Notes: a model not told the origin generated them from the sequence alone. Counted from the first letter of the stretch, positions 26,266 to 34,748 are shown. The stretch: 64,000 nucleotides of DNA from Luteitalea sp. (GCA_009377605.1 WHTT01000024.1:1-64000); one strand, 5' to 3'. Numbers and translations are program-made.

Positions 26266-27059
26266 CGGCGCCGCCACGTGTCTTGCGTACGCTCAGCACG
26301 GACCTCTTCGAGCAGTTGCGCGCGGACATTCTCCACTGCCGGCTCGACCCGGGGGCGCGCCTGCGGTTCAAAGAGCTCCGCCAGCGCTACAAGTCTGGGC
26401 TGAGCCCGCTCCGGGAGGCGCTGATGCGGCTTGTCGCAGAGGGGCTTGTCGTACTGACGGACCACAAGGGGTTCACCGTCGCGCCCGTGACGAGGGAGGA
26501 AATGATCGACATCGCGCGGACGCTCTTCGAGCTCGAAGCGCTGGCGATCCGGCTTGCGATCGAGAAGGGTGACGACCACTGGGAAGCCACTGTCGTGGCG
26601 CGCTGTCACGAGCTCTCGAAACGGTCAGTGTTCACGGAAGGTGGCGAGCTCGATGTTGAATGGGAAGCACGCAACGTGGCGTTCCACAAATCGCTGTACG
26701 CCGCGTGCGGATCGCCGTCACTGATCGAGCTCACGCGGCAGCTTTCAGAGCGTTTCTCGCGCTACCGCAAGCTATGGGCGCGCGAGGCCGACGGCACACG
26801 CGATGTCGCCAGGGAGCATGAGGAGATCATGAAGGCCACGATAGGGCGCGACGCCGCGCGGGCCGTGGCACTGCTGCGCCACCATCGCGAGACGACCATC
26901 GACGACATCGTGATGAATTGGGACCGCTCGCTGGCGGCGGCAGCGCCGCCGCCGCGGTCGAGAGCCGCACGAGCGGCCGGGAGACGTCGCCCGCGGGCGG
27001 TTGGGCGATCACGGCGCGCCAGAGCGTCTGCGACGTCCTCTCGTGCCCGACCTCGTTGA
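26262..27059 (+). CDS. GntR-family regulator, FadR/FCD type
   Basis: The protein has 265 residues with a GTG start overlapping the upstream stop. HTH at about 10-75: EQLRADILHCRLDPGARLRF, then SPLREALMRLVAEGLV and HKGFTVAPVTREEM. The FCD ligand-binding domain follows (TLFELEALAIRLAI, NVAFHKSLYAACGSP, EHEEIMKATIGRDA), with conserved Asp/His positions typical of metal-dependent effector binding. The last ~35 residues are low-complexity Ala/Arg and may be read-through beyond the native end. It likely controls the promoters at 24212 and 27136. Confidence 0.88.
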   Translation: MTAPPRVLRTLSTDLFEQLRADILHCRLDPGARLRFKELRQRYKSGLSPLREALMRLVAEGLVVLTDHKGFTVAPVTREEMIDIARTLFELEALAIRLAIEKGDDHWEATVVARCHELSKRSVFTEGGELDVEWEARNVAFHKSLYAACGSPSLIELTRQLSERFSRYRKLWAREADGTRDVAREHEEIMKATIGRDAARAVALLRHHRETTIDDIVMNWDRSLAAAAPPPRSRAARAAGRRRPRAVGRSRRARASATSSRARPR

Positions 27060-27135
27060 CCGCGCCGGTTTCTGCCTCGAGCGCGCTGTCTCTCGCCAGC
27101 ATGTGGTGTTGGGAAAACAGACTGTCTCGGAGTTG

Positions 27136-27172
27136 TTCGATAATTGAAATACACTTCGAACATCTGTAATAT
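27136..27172 (+). promoter_or_regulatory. Promoter with putative GntR operator, molybdenum hydroxylase gene
   Basis: TTGAAA (27144-27149), a 17-nt spacer and TAATAT (27167-27172) lie 23 nt before the hydroxylase start. Two TTCGA elements 19 nt apart (27136 and 27155) match the layout upstream of the FG-GAP gene position for position. Confidence 0.7.
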
Positions 27173-27195
27173 GGCCGCATTCTGAGACAACAACC

Positions 27196-29517
27196 ATGAG
27201 CGACTCGATCGTCGGTCAGTCCGTGAGGCGCGTCGGTGGCGTCGAGCGCGTCACCGGTCAGCAGCGCTACACGGCTGACATCCGGTTCGAGCACGAGCTG
27301 CATGTCAAGCTCGTGCATCTCGATTGCGCCCGCGCACGAATCAAGGCCATTGATACGGCCGCGGCGGCACGAGTGAAAGGCGTCCACTCCGTGTTGACGG
27401 CCGACGATCTTCCGCAACCGATGCCGCGATACGGTCCGGTGGAGATGGATCGTCCCGTGCTGGCGGTGGAGGAGACGAAGTTCTTCGGCGAGCCGGTCGC
27501 GGTTGTCGCAGCGGAGACGCTCGATGCCGCCGAAGCTGCGGCAGGACTGGTGCGCGTGGAGTACGAGCCGCTGCCTGCCGTGCTGACGGTGACCGACGCT
27601 CTCGACCCTGCGTCTCCCTTGGTACGCGATCCTGCGCTGCGTCCCAACGATCCCCTCGCGCACACGAACACGCTCAGAGAGTGGGATTTCGGCTGGGGCG
27701 ATCCAGGCCACGCGCCCACTGACTGCATCGTGGAGAACGAGTACACGTTCCCAATGGTCACGCACTTCGCCATCGAGCCACACGCGTTTCTAGCCGTGGC
27801 AGACCACGATGGCGTCTCCATCTGGAGCCCGACGCAGCATCCCTTTGTGCTGCAGCGGGTGGTGGCCGCCGTATTGGGATGGCCGCTGTCCAAGGTGCGC
27901 ATTGTCGCCCCGGACCCGGGAGGCGGGTTCGGTGGCAAGGGGTGGCCCAAGTTCGAGCCGCTGGTCGCCTTTCTGGCGCTGAAGACCCGGCGGCCGGTCC
28001 GGTTGGTGCTGACGCTCGAAGAAACGTTTCAGGCGGCGCGTCGTACGTCCGCCGTTGTCCATGCGCGTACGGGCTTCGATCGCGGCGGGCGGATCCTGTT
28101 CCAGGATCTGACCGCCAATTTCCTGCTCGGCGCATACGCGGACATCGGCGTTCGCGTGGTCAGCAAGGCGAGCTACGCGGGCTGCGGTCCCTATCGCACG
28201 CCACACGCACGCGTCCGCGCGCGCGCGCTGCTCTCGCATACGACCTCGAGCACCGCGTTCCGTGGCTTCGGTACCCCACAGATGTCGTGGGCCACCGAGT
28301 CGCAGCTCAATGAGGCGGCTCGTCAGCTCGGCCTGGACCCGCTCGAGATCCGGCTTCGAAACGTGGCGCAGAAGGGAGAAGCGTTCATTCCGAACGACAC
28401 CCCGTGCGACGGGGACTGGGCAGGAGCGCTGCAACTCGCCGCAGACGCCATCGGCTGGACGACGCCCCTCCCCAAGCATCGCGCGCGCGGCATCTCGCTG
28501 GGACTGAAGAGCTCGTCGACCGCGTCGGCGTCGTTCGCACAGACGCGTCTCCACTACGACGGCAGTGCCACGATCCTCTCGGGCACGTCCGACATGGGGC
28601 AGGGCGCACGCACCATCTTCGCGCAGATCGCGGCGGAGGAGTTGGGGATCCCAATCGAGCGAATCTCGATCGTCATGGGCGATACCTCGACGGTTCCCTA
28701 TGACTCGTCGACATCCGCCAGCCGATCGTCAGTCTTCATGGGACAGGCGGTGCAGAACGCGTGTCGCGATATCAAGGCGCAGCTCAGGACCATGGCGGCT
28801 GAAACGTTCTCCCTGTCGGAGGAGCTCATCTCCGTCGAGCCGGGCGTCGTGCGCGTGCCCGATCATGTGCTGCCGTATGCGGAGCTCTTGCGCCGGTACT
28901 TCGCGTCCACACGCGGCGAGGTTGTCGGCCTGGGCCACAAGCGCAGCCGATTCATCGAAGAGCATCCACTCGGTGGGAAGCCGGTGTTCTGGGAGCTGAT
29001 GTGCGCCGCGGTGGAGGTAGAGGTCGATGTCGAGACTGGCATGAGCGGCGTTCATCGGCTCTTCCTGGTCAGTGACATCGGCAAGGCGCTGAATCCCATG
29101 CAGGTCGAGTCCCAAGACGAGGGCGCGGCCATCATGGGACTGGGACATACGTTCATGGAGCAACTGTTGCTCGACGAACGCGGGCGCATCCGGAATCTGG
29201 GGGCGCTCGACTACCGGATTCCGACGATTCAGGACACGCCCCGCCATCTCGAGTCCATTTTGATTGAGAACGGCGACGGCCCGGGGCCATTCGGCGCCAA
29301 GGGGGCCGGTGAGGGTGGCATTCTCGCGATTGCCGCCGCGGTCGGCGCGGCCGTCAACGAGGCAGCTGGCGTCACGATTCGTGACCTGCCACTCACGCCG
29401 GAACGCATCTGGCGGGCGGTCAGGGACAAGGCGAGTCCCGAGAGCGTCGCGCCCGCGCCCGCCGATACGACCAGCGCCGTTCCCGTCGGCGGCGCGGGCG
29501 CCAAGAGTGCCCGTTGA
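27196..29517 (+). CDS. Xanthine dehydrogenase/CoxL-family molybdopterin-binding subunit
   Basis: The protein has 773 residues. VGGVERVTGQQRYTADI opens the a/b hammerhead domain. Molybdenum-cofactor motifs follow: PDPGGGFGGKGWPKFEPLVA, TAFRGFGTPQMSWATES, SGTSDMGQGARTIFAQIAAE, and GPFGAKGAGEGG with the catalytic Glu. Enzymes of this family hydroxylate purines, aldehydes, CO or aromatic acids. The small [2Fe-2S] and medium FAD subunits are not encoded nearby, so they must come from elsewhere or be absent. It probably belongs to the GntR regulon. Confidence 0.92.
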   Translation: MSDSIVGQSVRRVGGVERVTGQQRYTADIRFEHELHVKLVHLDCARARIKAIDTAAAARVKGVHSVLTADDLPQPMPRYGPVEMDRPVLAVEETKFFGEPVAVVAAETLDAAEAAAGLVRVEYEPLPAVLTVTDALDPASPLVRDPALRPNDPLAHTNTLREWDFGWGDPGHAPTDCIVENEYTFPMVTHFAIEPHAFLAVADHDGVSIWSPTQHPFVLQRVVAAVLGWPLSKVRIVAPDPGGGFGGKGWPKFEPLVAFLALKTRRPVRLVLTLEETFQAARRTSAVVHARTGFDRGGRILFQDLTANFLLGAYADIGVRVVSKASYAGCGPYRTPHARVRARALLSHTTSSTAFRGFGTPQMSWATESQLNEAARQLGLDPLEIRLRNVAQKGEAFIPNDTPCDGDWAGALQLAADAIGWTTPLPKHRARGISLGLKSSSTASASFAQTRLHYDGSATILSGTSDMGQGARTIFAQIAAEELGIPIERISIVMGDTSTVPYDSSTSASRSSVFMGQAVQNACRDIKAQLRTMAAETFSLSEELISVEPGVVRVPDHVLPYAELLRRYFASTRGEVVGLGHKRSRFIEEHPLGGKPVFWELMCAAVEVEVDVETGMSGVHRLFLVSDIGKALNPMQVESQDEGAAIMGLGHTFMEQLLLDERGRIRNLGALDYRIPTIQDTPRHLESILIENGDGPGPFGAKGAGEGGILAIAAAVGAAVNEAAGVTIRDLPLTPERIWRAVRDKASPESVAPAPADTTSAVPVGGAGAKSAR

Positions 29518-29534
29518 GCGTCCAGGAGGAGACT

Positions 29535-30038
29535 GTGCAGAAACATCTGAAGAGTTTTGGTCCGTTGGGGACCGTTATGCTGACGGCGTGTCTTGCGAGC
29601 GGGTACGGATCGCCGGCCAATGCGCAGGTCGCCGCCGCGCCGGTTGCCGACGTGTCGCCTCCTGCTGCAGCCGACGGGGACGCCACGACGGACATCACGC
29701 GGGAAGTGGTGCAGCGCCACCTGAAGACATTTGGCGCCGGCGATCTCGAAGGCGTGCTGGCAGACTATGCGGACGATGCGGTCATGTTCACGCCGAATGG
29801 TCCCATCGAGGGGAAGGAAGCACTCCGGTCGACGTTTACCGAGCTCATTGCCGAGTGGGGCCAGCCCGGCACGACCTTCAACCTGCAGCAGGAGCGGTAC
29901 GAGGGCGAGCACGGGTACACCCTGTGGACGGCTGAAACGAGCGCCAATGTCTACGAGCTCGGGATGGACGGCTTCGTCGTGCGCGATGGCAAGATTGTCG
30001 CGCAGTTCTTTGGTGCCAAGGTCACTCCTAAGAAATAG
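29535..30038 (+). CDS. Secreted NTF2/SnoaL-like protein
   Basis: The protein has 167 residues. The GTG at 29535 is chosen for the AGGAGGA site five bases before it. A signal peptide ends at PANAQ. An Ala/Pro linker follows, and then a SnoaL/DUF4440-type domain: VVQRHLKTFGAGDLEGVLAD, YADDAVMFTPNGPIEGKEAL, and WTAETSANVYELGMDGFVVR. This cone-shaped fold binds small ligands or acts as an isomerase or hydrolase. It follows the molybdenum hydroxylase closely and is likely co-transcribed. Confidence 0.85.
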   Translation: MQKHLKSFGPLGTVMLTACLASGYGSPANAQVAAAPVADVSPPAAADGDATTDITREVVQRHLKTFGAGDLEGVLADYADDAVMFTPNGPIEGKEALRSTFTELIAEWGQPGTTFNLQQERYEGEHGYTLWTAETSANVYELGMDGFVVRDGKIVAQFFGAKVTPKK

Positions 30039-30147
30039 GCCGTGCGCCTGTCAACAGCAGCTTGGCACAAGCGCACGTCAGCGGACGGTGAAATCGATCG
30101 CAATGGAGACGAGAACGGGCACAGGCGCCAGGCGTGATGGCAGCTGA

Positions 30148-30774
30148 TCAACGTCCGGACCTCGCGACCTCCACGCCTGCGTCGAGCAGCTGCTCAGCGA
30201 GGCCGCGGGGATCCGTCACATGGACCGTGTGCATGCCGAGGGCCCGCGCCGCGAGCACGTTCTCTTCCCGGTCATCCACGAACAGGCTGGTTGCGGGCTC
30301 CGCCTGCATGACATCGAGGGCCATCTCGTAGATCCGCGCGTCAGGCTTGCGGCCCCCCAGGTAGCAGGAGCTGAAGAACGCGCGGAAGATGTCGCGGAGC
30401 CGAAACGTGTCAATGCGATAGCGATTCAGCTCGCGCGACTCGTTGTTGATCGTGGCCAGCCTGTAGGATCCCGCTGACGCGAGGTTTCGGAGCAGGCTCA
30501 GCACCGAGTCGTGGGGCTGCGATTGCGCCTGCATGAATCTGGTGAAGGCGTCGCGCGAAAATGATCGATGCCGGTGGAAGACCACGTGATCGAGATACCC
30601 ATCCAGCGACTGCTCGCCACGCTCGAAGGCGTCGATCAGCGCCTGGTGTCGTTGCTCGATCTCCTCGAGGTCGAGAGAAAAATGTAGCGCGGCGGATCGA
30701 CGGGCGTCGGTGTCCCAGCCGTTCGTGAGGCAGACGCCGCCGACGTCGAAGAAGATCGTGGCTATGCGACTCAT
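30148..30774 (-). CDS. HAD-superfamily hydrolase (subclass IA, YihX-like)
   Basis: The protein has 208 residues. Motif I is TIFFDVGGVCL, with the nucleophile Asp but Gly in place of the second Asp, as in YihX/epoxide-hydrolase-type HADs. Motif II is around ATINNESREL, motif III is GGRKPDARIYEMAL, and motif IV is SLFVDDREENVLAA. A helical cap lies between motifs I and II. It probably acts as a small-molecule phosphatase or related hydrolase. Its start overlaps the stop of a short frame (ATGA at 30771-30774). Confidence 0.9.
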   Translation of the reverse strand: MSRIATIFFDVGGVCLTNGWDTDARRSAALHFSLDLEEIEQRHQALIDAFERGEQSLDGYLDHVVFHRHRSFSRDAFTRFMQAQSQPHDSVLSLLRNLASAGSYRLATINNESRELNRYRIDTFRLRDIFRAFFSSCYLGGRKPDARIYEMALDVMQAEPATSLFVDDREENVLAARALGMHTVHVTDPRGLAEQLLDAGVEVARSGR

Positions 30775-30900
30775 CGAACGTTCGTCACCTCGCGCGCCTT
30801 CTGCCAGAAGTGGTAATAGAAACTCGGTGTCTCGATCGTCGTGCCCGACTTAATGGCCTCGATGAACAGGGCGCCAAGTGACGGCTCGCGCGGCGGCGCG
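30771..30900 (-). other. Short coding-like frame between Crp/Fnr and HAD genes
   Basis: The frame reads LGALFIEAIKSGTTIETPSF, YYHFWQKAREVTNVR and stops in an ATGA overlap with the HAD start. Composition is protein-like and the overlap suggests coupling, but no start codon lies outside the Crp/Fnr gene. It may be the C-terminal remnant of a lost gene or a small leader. Family unknown. Confidence 0.25.
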
Positions 30901-31554
30901 TCAGTCGTGCAAAACGACGCTGATGAGGGAGTCGTTGATTCTGAGCTCGCCGTTGTACTCGATGAACCCAAGCTTCCGGAACTTGTTCATGAAGAAGTTC
31001 ACGCGTGAGCGTGTGGTGCCGACCATCTCCGCAAGCGTCTCCTGAGGGATCTTTGGCAGCACTCGGTGTGGCTTGTCCTCCTTGCCGTAGCGTGCCAGCA
31101 GGAGGAGCGTACGGGCCAGCCGTTTCTCGCTGGAATTGAACAGCTGATCGACGAGATCGGCTTCCACGCGGCTGTTCCGCGCCAGCATGTAGGCGATGAA
31201 CCGATCCGAGAGATCAGGCTGGTCGTGCAGCAGGTGAATCATGTGCTGTGTGTCGATCAGGAGGACGGTGGTCTTTGCCATGGCGGTCGCGGTCGCCATG
31301 CGGAGCGGTTGACCCGCGAGGGCCCCTTCACCCAAGAAGTCGCCAGGCCCCAGCATCGCCACGACGGCTTCCTTACCCGTCTTGGAGAGCACCGAAAGCT
31401 TCACACTGCCTTTCTGAATGTAGTTGACGGTCTCGCAGGCGTCACCCTGCGAGAAGATGACGTCTCTTGGTCGGTACGCCTTGATCCTTCTCGCCACGCC
31501 CGCCGAATCGAGAAACGCCTGAACGTCGAAGGCGCGCTGCTGCTGTGCCGTCAC
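30901..31554 (-). CDS. Crp/Fnr-family transcriptional regulator
   Basis: The protein has 217 residues. The cyclic-nucleotide-binding fold (YRPRDVIFSQGDACETVNYI, GPGDFLGEGALAGQPLRMAT) lacks the Arg-Ser phosphate cassette of cAMP-responsive Crp, and Fnr-type N-terminal cysteines are absent, so the effector is unclear. The HTH is at the C-terminus: PQETLAEMVGTTRSRVNFFM, then NKFRKLGFIEYNGELRI. Many acidobacterial regulators of this subgroup end in IxDSLISVVLHD as here. It precedes the HAD gene on the same strand. Confidence 0.9.
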   Translation of the reverse strand: MTAQQQRAFDVQAFLDSAGVARRIKAYRPRDVIFSQGDACETVNYIQKGSVKLSVLSKTGKEAVVAMLGPGDFLGEGALAGQPLRMATATAMAKTTVLLIDTQHMIHLLHDQPDLSDRFIAYMLARNSRVEADLVDQLFNSSEKRLARTLLLLARYGKEDKPHRVLPKIPQETLAEMVGTTRSRVNFFMNKFRKLGFIEYNGELRINDSLISVVLHD

Positions 31555-31581
31555 AGAGCCTCCCGGATCATCGAGATCTCA

Positions 31582-31619
31582 TTCTAGCGGACCGCGACCT
31601 CCGGCCGCGCTCCCCGACG
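31582..31619 (-). repeat. Dispersed 38-bp repeat, copy 2 (with adjacent GC-rich hairpin)
   Basis: The reverse complement of 4784-4821 with one mismatch. Immediately beyond it, GGCGCGC-N7-GCGCGCC (31619-31640 region) forms a further stem. The composite lies between the Crp/Fnr and Nramp-like genes. Confidence 0.75.
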
Positions 31620-31694
31620 GCGCGCCCGGCGAGCGCGCCCTAGCATTTCGAGCCCACACACGCGCCGGTCAGCGCCGCGGCGAAGGCCTTCGGT

Positions 31695-32930
31695 TCATCG
31701 GACGGCGCCGAGGAAGCCCCTCACGGCGATAGCCAGCATGTAGAGCGTGTACAGCACCGTCACCGCCATGCCCAGGTTCATCCAGCGGCTGTTGGGGCTC
31801 CCGGCCGAGAAGCCCTTCTTCAGGAGCAAGAGCCACGTGAAGAGCGCGATGAGCGGCATGATGAGCGGGCTGACCGCCTGGGACGCAATCATGATCTGCA
31901 CGGGGCTGCCGCCGAACACGGGAATCACCAAGCTGACCGACGCGGTGGCGAGCACGAGCAGGCGGTACCCGGGGGCCGTCAGGTCGCGATGATAGCCGAA
32001 GAAATCTGCGATCATCCATGGCCCGAGAATCATGTTGGCGAACATCGAGGAGAGCCCGGCGGCGAGAATCCCGACCACGAACGCCGTCGCCGCGAACGGG
32101 CCGGCCAGCGGTTGCAGCGTCCGCACCATGTCGATGGCGCGCTCGACCGGCAGGCCTTCGTCGTGCAGCGTTCCCGCGGCGCAGGCCATGATGGCGGCGT
32201 TCATCACGAGGAGGAGGATCGCTGCGACCAGGGAGTCTCGATACACGATGGGCAGCTCGGCCGGACGCCACCCTTTTTCCAGGACCACGATGCTGCGCGA
32301 GAACAGGCACACCGAGGCCAGCGTGGTGCCCACCATACCGGCGACGAGCAGGTGCGGGCTTCCTGTGGCCGGAAAGCTCGGGACGAGGCCGTGCAGCACG
32401 TCCCCCGGTGAAGGCGGCACCGCCGAGGCCGTCAGGAAGAACGACAACCCCATCATCGCCACCAGCCCGGCGGCCGCCTTCAGGAAGAGCTCATGACGCC
32501 CGTTCCAGAAGAGCCATAACAGGAGCAGCATCAACGCCACGGCGGACGGCAGACGCCCGATGCCCTCGCCGCTGGTCGTGAACGGCCGGGACCATTCCCG
32601 GAGGACGTCGCTCATGATGCCCATGACACCGATGAGCGAGGCGACCTGTGTGATCACCATCGCGAGGATGATGCACGCCGTGATCGGGGCGCCGAAGCCA
32701 TCGCGGAAGTTACTCAGGATGCCCCGGCCGGACACCACCGTCACCTTGCTGATCGCCGAGAACATGATGTGAGTGAACAGCGAGGCGAGCACCAAGGTCC
32801 AGAGCAGCGTCATCCCGTGGCTGGCACCGGCTGAGGCCATGGTCGTGACGCTGCCCGTCCCGATGACGTAGGCGACCATGAAGATCCCGGGCAGGATCGA
32901 CGAAACGAGCGTGCTGCGGTTCGATGACAC
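31695..32930 (-). CDS. Nramp-related membrane transporter without the usual metal-ligand motif
   Basis: The protein has 411 residues and about eleven hydrophobic helices. The first, LPGIFMVAYVIGTGSVTT, aligns with Nramp TM1, but the metal-binding DPGN is replaced. TM6 (LASVCLFSRSIVV) likewise lacks the MPH-type motif. HGMTLLWTLVLASLFTHIMF, KVTVVSGRGIL and the ending conform to the family fold. The substrate may therefore not be Mn or Fe; Nramp-related Mg or other carriers are possible. The gene stands alone, with a palindrome just upstream. Confidence 0.8.
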   Translation of the reverse strand: MSSNRSTLVSSILPGIFMVAYVIGTGSVTTMASAGASHGMTLLWTLVLASLFTHIMFSAISKVTVVSGRGILSNFRDGFGAPITACIILAMVITQVASLIGVMGIMSDVLREWSRPFTTSGEGIGRLPSAVALMLLLLWLFWNGRHELFLKAAAGLVAMMGLSFFLTASAVPPSPGDVLHGLVPSFPATGSPHLLVAGMVGTTLASVCLFSRSIVVLEKGWRPAELPIVYRDSLVAAILLLVMNAAIMACAAGTLHDEGLPVERAIDMVRTLQPLAGPFAATAFVVGILAAGLSSMFANMILGPWMIADFFGYHRDLTAPGYRLLVLATASVSLVIPVFGGSPVQIMIASQAVSPLIMPLIALFTWLLLLKKGFSAGSPNSRWMNLGMAVTVLYTLYMLAIAVRGFLGAVR

Positions 32931-32950
32931 GGTACGAAGAGGAGCTCAGC

Positions 32951-32966
32951 ATACCATCTGGATGGT
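32951..32966. promoter_or_regulatory. Palindrome upstream of the Nramp-like gene
   Basis: TACCAT-CTGG-ATGGTA is a perfect 6-bp inverted repeat 21 nt before the start codon. It could be an operator, but no regulator can be named. Confidence 0.35.
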
Positions 32967-33180
32967 AGGCGCCGGGCGGAGTACTCGAGGGGTGTCCTCC
33001 CTTTGTTCACAAACGCGTCAATTGACGTTGTTCAATAAGTCAGCGTCGCCCGCGACGAGCGATTCTCGGGTGCGACATCCGGGCGGCCTGGGAGGAGGCC
33101 TCTGGGAGTGAGCGCGCTCTCGACAGCCATCAGCCACGATCGACCTGGTCTAACCGACCTGATCCATCGCGCGGGGAACG

Positions 33181-33270
33181 GCGATGCGGCTCGTGGGACT
33201 GATCGCGGCGGCCGAGCCCGCATGGCGCGGGTTGCGAATTCAGCCGACCGAAGCGCTGAGAGAGGAGTAG
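33181..33270 (+). pseudogene. C-terminal remnant of an ADOP permease
   Basis: The frame AMRLVGLIAAAEPAWRGLRI followed by QPTEALREE and a stop copies the conserved tail of ADOP permeases (compare RRAMRVDPLVALRHQ of the intact copy). Nothing of the membrane domains remains in front of it. Confidence 0.5.
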
Positions 33271-33382
33271 CGCTAGAGGGCGAGGCCGCCAATTCCCGGC
33301 TGCACGAAGACCTAGAGTGGACTCGTGCGGTAATGTCGGGCGCCCGCCCCGCCCGCTCTCGACATCTCGTGACTGCTAGAAT

Positions 33383-33607
33383 ATGACAATGGTGATTGCC
33401 TCCGGAAAAGTCGTCGATGGCCGGGTCGAGCTGGATAGCGAGCTGCCCGAAGGAGTGTCCGTCACCGTGCTCGCGCGTGAAGGCGACGAGACGTTTGAAG
33501 CCGACGCAGAGACCGAGCGCCTGCTCCTCGACGCCATCGCGCAGTGCGAACGCGGTGAGACCATCCCGATGGCGCAACTGTTAGGTGAACTCCGCGATCG
33601 CGAGTGA
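33383..33607 (+). CDS. Small antitoxin-like protein
   Basis: The protein has 74 residues. A short N-terminal barrel-like segment, VIASGKVVDGRVELDSELPE, is followed by helical sequence ending RGETIPMAQLLGELRDRE. This matches the pattern of small antitoxins that precede RelE/ParE toxins. A GTG toxin start overlaps its stop (GTGA at 33604-33607), but the toxin itself is cut after about ten codons. It is therefore an orphaned antitoxin. An ATG two codons later (33389) is an equally good start. Confidence 0.65.
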   Translation: MTMVIASGKVVDGRVELDSELPEGVSVTVLAREGDETFEADAETERLLLDAIAQCERGETIPMAQLLGELRDRE

Positions 33608-33633
33608 ACGAACCGCTTCCCATCGTCGTCAGC
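33604..33633 (+). pseudogene. First ~10 codons of a RelE/ParE-type toxin
   Basis: VNEPLPIVVS is the common N-terminus of ParE/RelE toxins linked to this antitoxin type. The frame then enters the antisense of the thioredoxin-reductase fragment. The remainder of the toxin is not in the window. Confidence 0.5.
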
Positions 33634-34217
33634 CGTCAGCGAAGATCAAGGACCGATGTGCTGCGATTCCAGCCTGGGCGCCGTCACCGACCGCCATCGC
33701 CACACTGCCGGTTGCCCGTGCGACGTCTCCACAGGCGAAGACGCCCGCCACTGTCGTTTCCTTCGATGCGTCTGTGCGAATGAACGGACCGACCGCTCCC
33801 TCGTCGAATGCGCAACCCAGTTGTTCGGCGACAGGACTTGCCGCGCGAGTGCGGCTGGACGCGAACAAGCCGTCGAATGGTAGCAGCCTCCCATCGGCAA
33901 GCTCGATGGTTGCGGTATCCACGATGCGCACGACGCGTTCCGCTTCGATGACGACGCCCCGCGCCGACAACGCGGCGGTCTGGGCCTGGTCGGGAACAAA
34001 CAGGCCGTTGGTGAACAGCGTGACCTGCCCCCAGTCCGGCAGCATCATCGCATGATGATGTGAGACGGGGCCGACCGCAAGCACGCCGATGCGGCCATTG
34101 TGCAATTCGTAGCCGTGGCAGTACGGGCAGTGGAAGACGCTTTGCCCCCAGCGCTGCGCAAGACCCTCGACCTGCGGCAACTCGTCCACGACGCCGGTGG
34201 CGAGCACTGCGACCTTC
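33629..34217 (-). pseudogene. Thioredoxin reductase-like flavoprotein, 5' truncated
   Basis: The genuine part starts near KVAVLATGVVDELPQVEGLA. It includes the redox motif FHCPYCHGYEL, the NAD-binding-domain segment RIGVLAVGPVSHHHAMML, and the FAD motif TVAGVFACGDVARATGSVAM. The N-terminal FAD Rossmann half is missing. Upstream of 34217 the sequence belongs to a TPR gene on the other strand. Without the N-terminal FAD domain the product cannot be a working reductase. Confidence 0.75.
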
Positions 34218-34748
34218 AGCTTCGAGCCACACGAGCTCGATCCCCTGTCGCTCATCATCACCACGGATCTCGGTTGGGCGTTGATGTCGGCCGACGAGTA
34301 CCATCGCGCGGTCCCGCAGCTGCAGCATGCGGCCAGCATGGATCCGACGTTCTTCTTTGCCCCGTACTATCTCGGCTTGGCCTACAGCCTGCAGGGTCGC
34401 TACGAAGCCGCGATCGGCGAGTTCCGGAAAGCGGAGCAGATTGAGCCAAACGCCCAGGTGGCCGGGCAGCTCGGCTTCCTCTATGGCGTCACCGGCCGGC
34501 GGAACCAGGCAGTGGCGCGCCTGCGCCGCCTCGAGGCGCGGTCGCAGAAGGACTATGTGTCACCGTATCTCATCTCGCTGGTTCATGCCGGTCTCGACGA
34601 ACAGGACCTGGCACTCGGCTGGTTCGCTCGCGCCATCCGCGAACGATCGGCCTCGCTGCTCTGGCCGGGCGCCAAGCTGATCAGCCGGCACCTGCGGGTC
34701 GGCACGCGACTGGCGCGCCTCCTCGATGCTTCAGGCATCCCGCGCTGA
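34218..34748 (+). pseudogene. TPR-repeat C-terminal fragment
   Basis: From about HELDPLSLIITTDLGWALMS the frame carries three to four TPR-type helix pairs (FFFAPYYLGLAYSLQGRYEA, VAGQLGFLYGVTGRRNQAVA, LDEQDLALGWFARAIRERS). The opening phrase is typical of the middle of large regulators that join a winged helix or kinase domain to TPRs, so the N-terminal effector domain is lost. It converges on rocD and overlaps it by 18 bp. Confidence 0.6.

Noticed and set aside
27196-29517. Carbon monoxide dehydrogenase (coxL) as specific call
   Set aside because: The diagnostic active-site loop of form I CoxL was not seen and no coxM/coxS genes are adjacent, so only the broad family is given.
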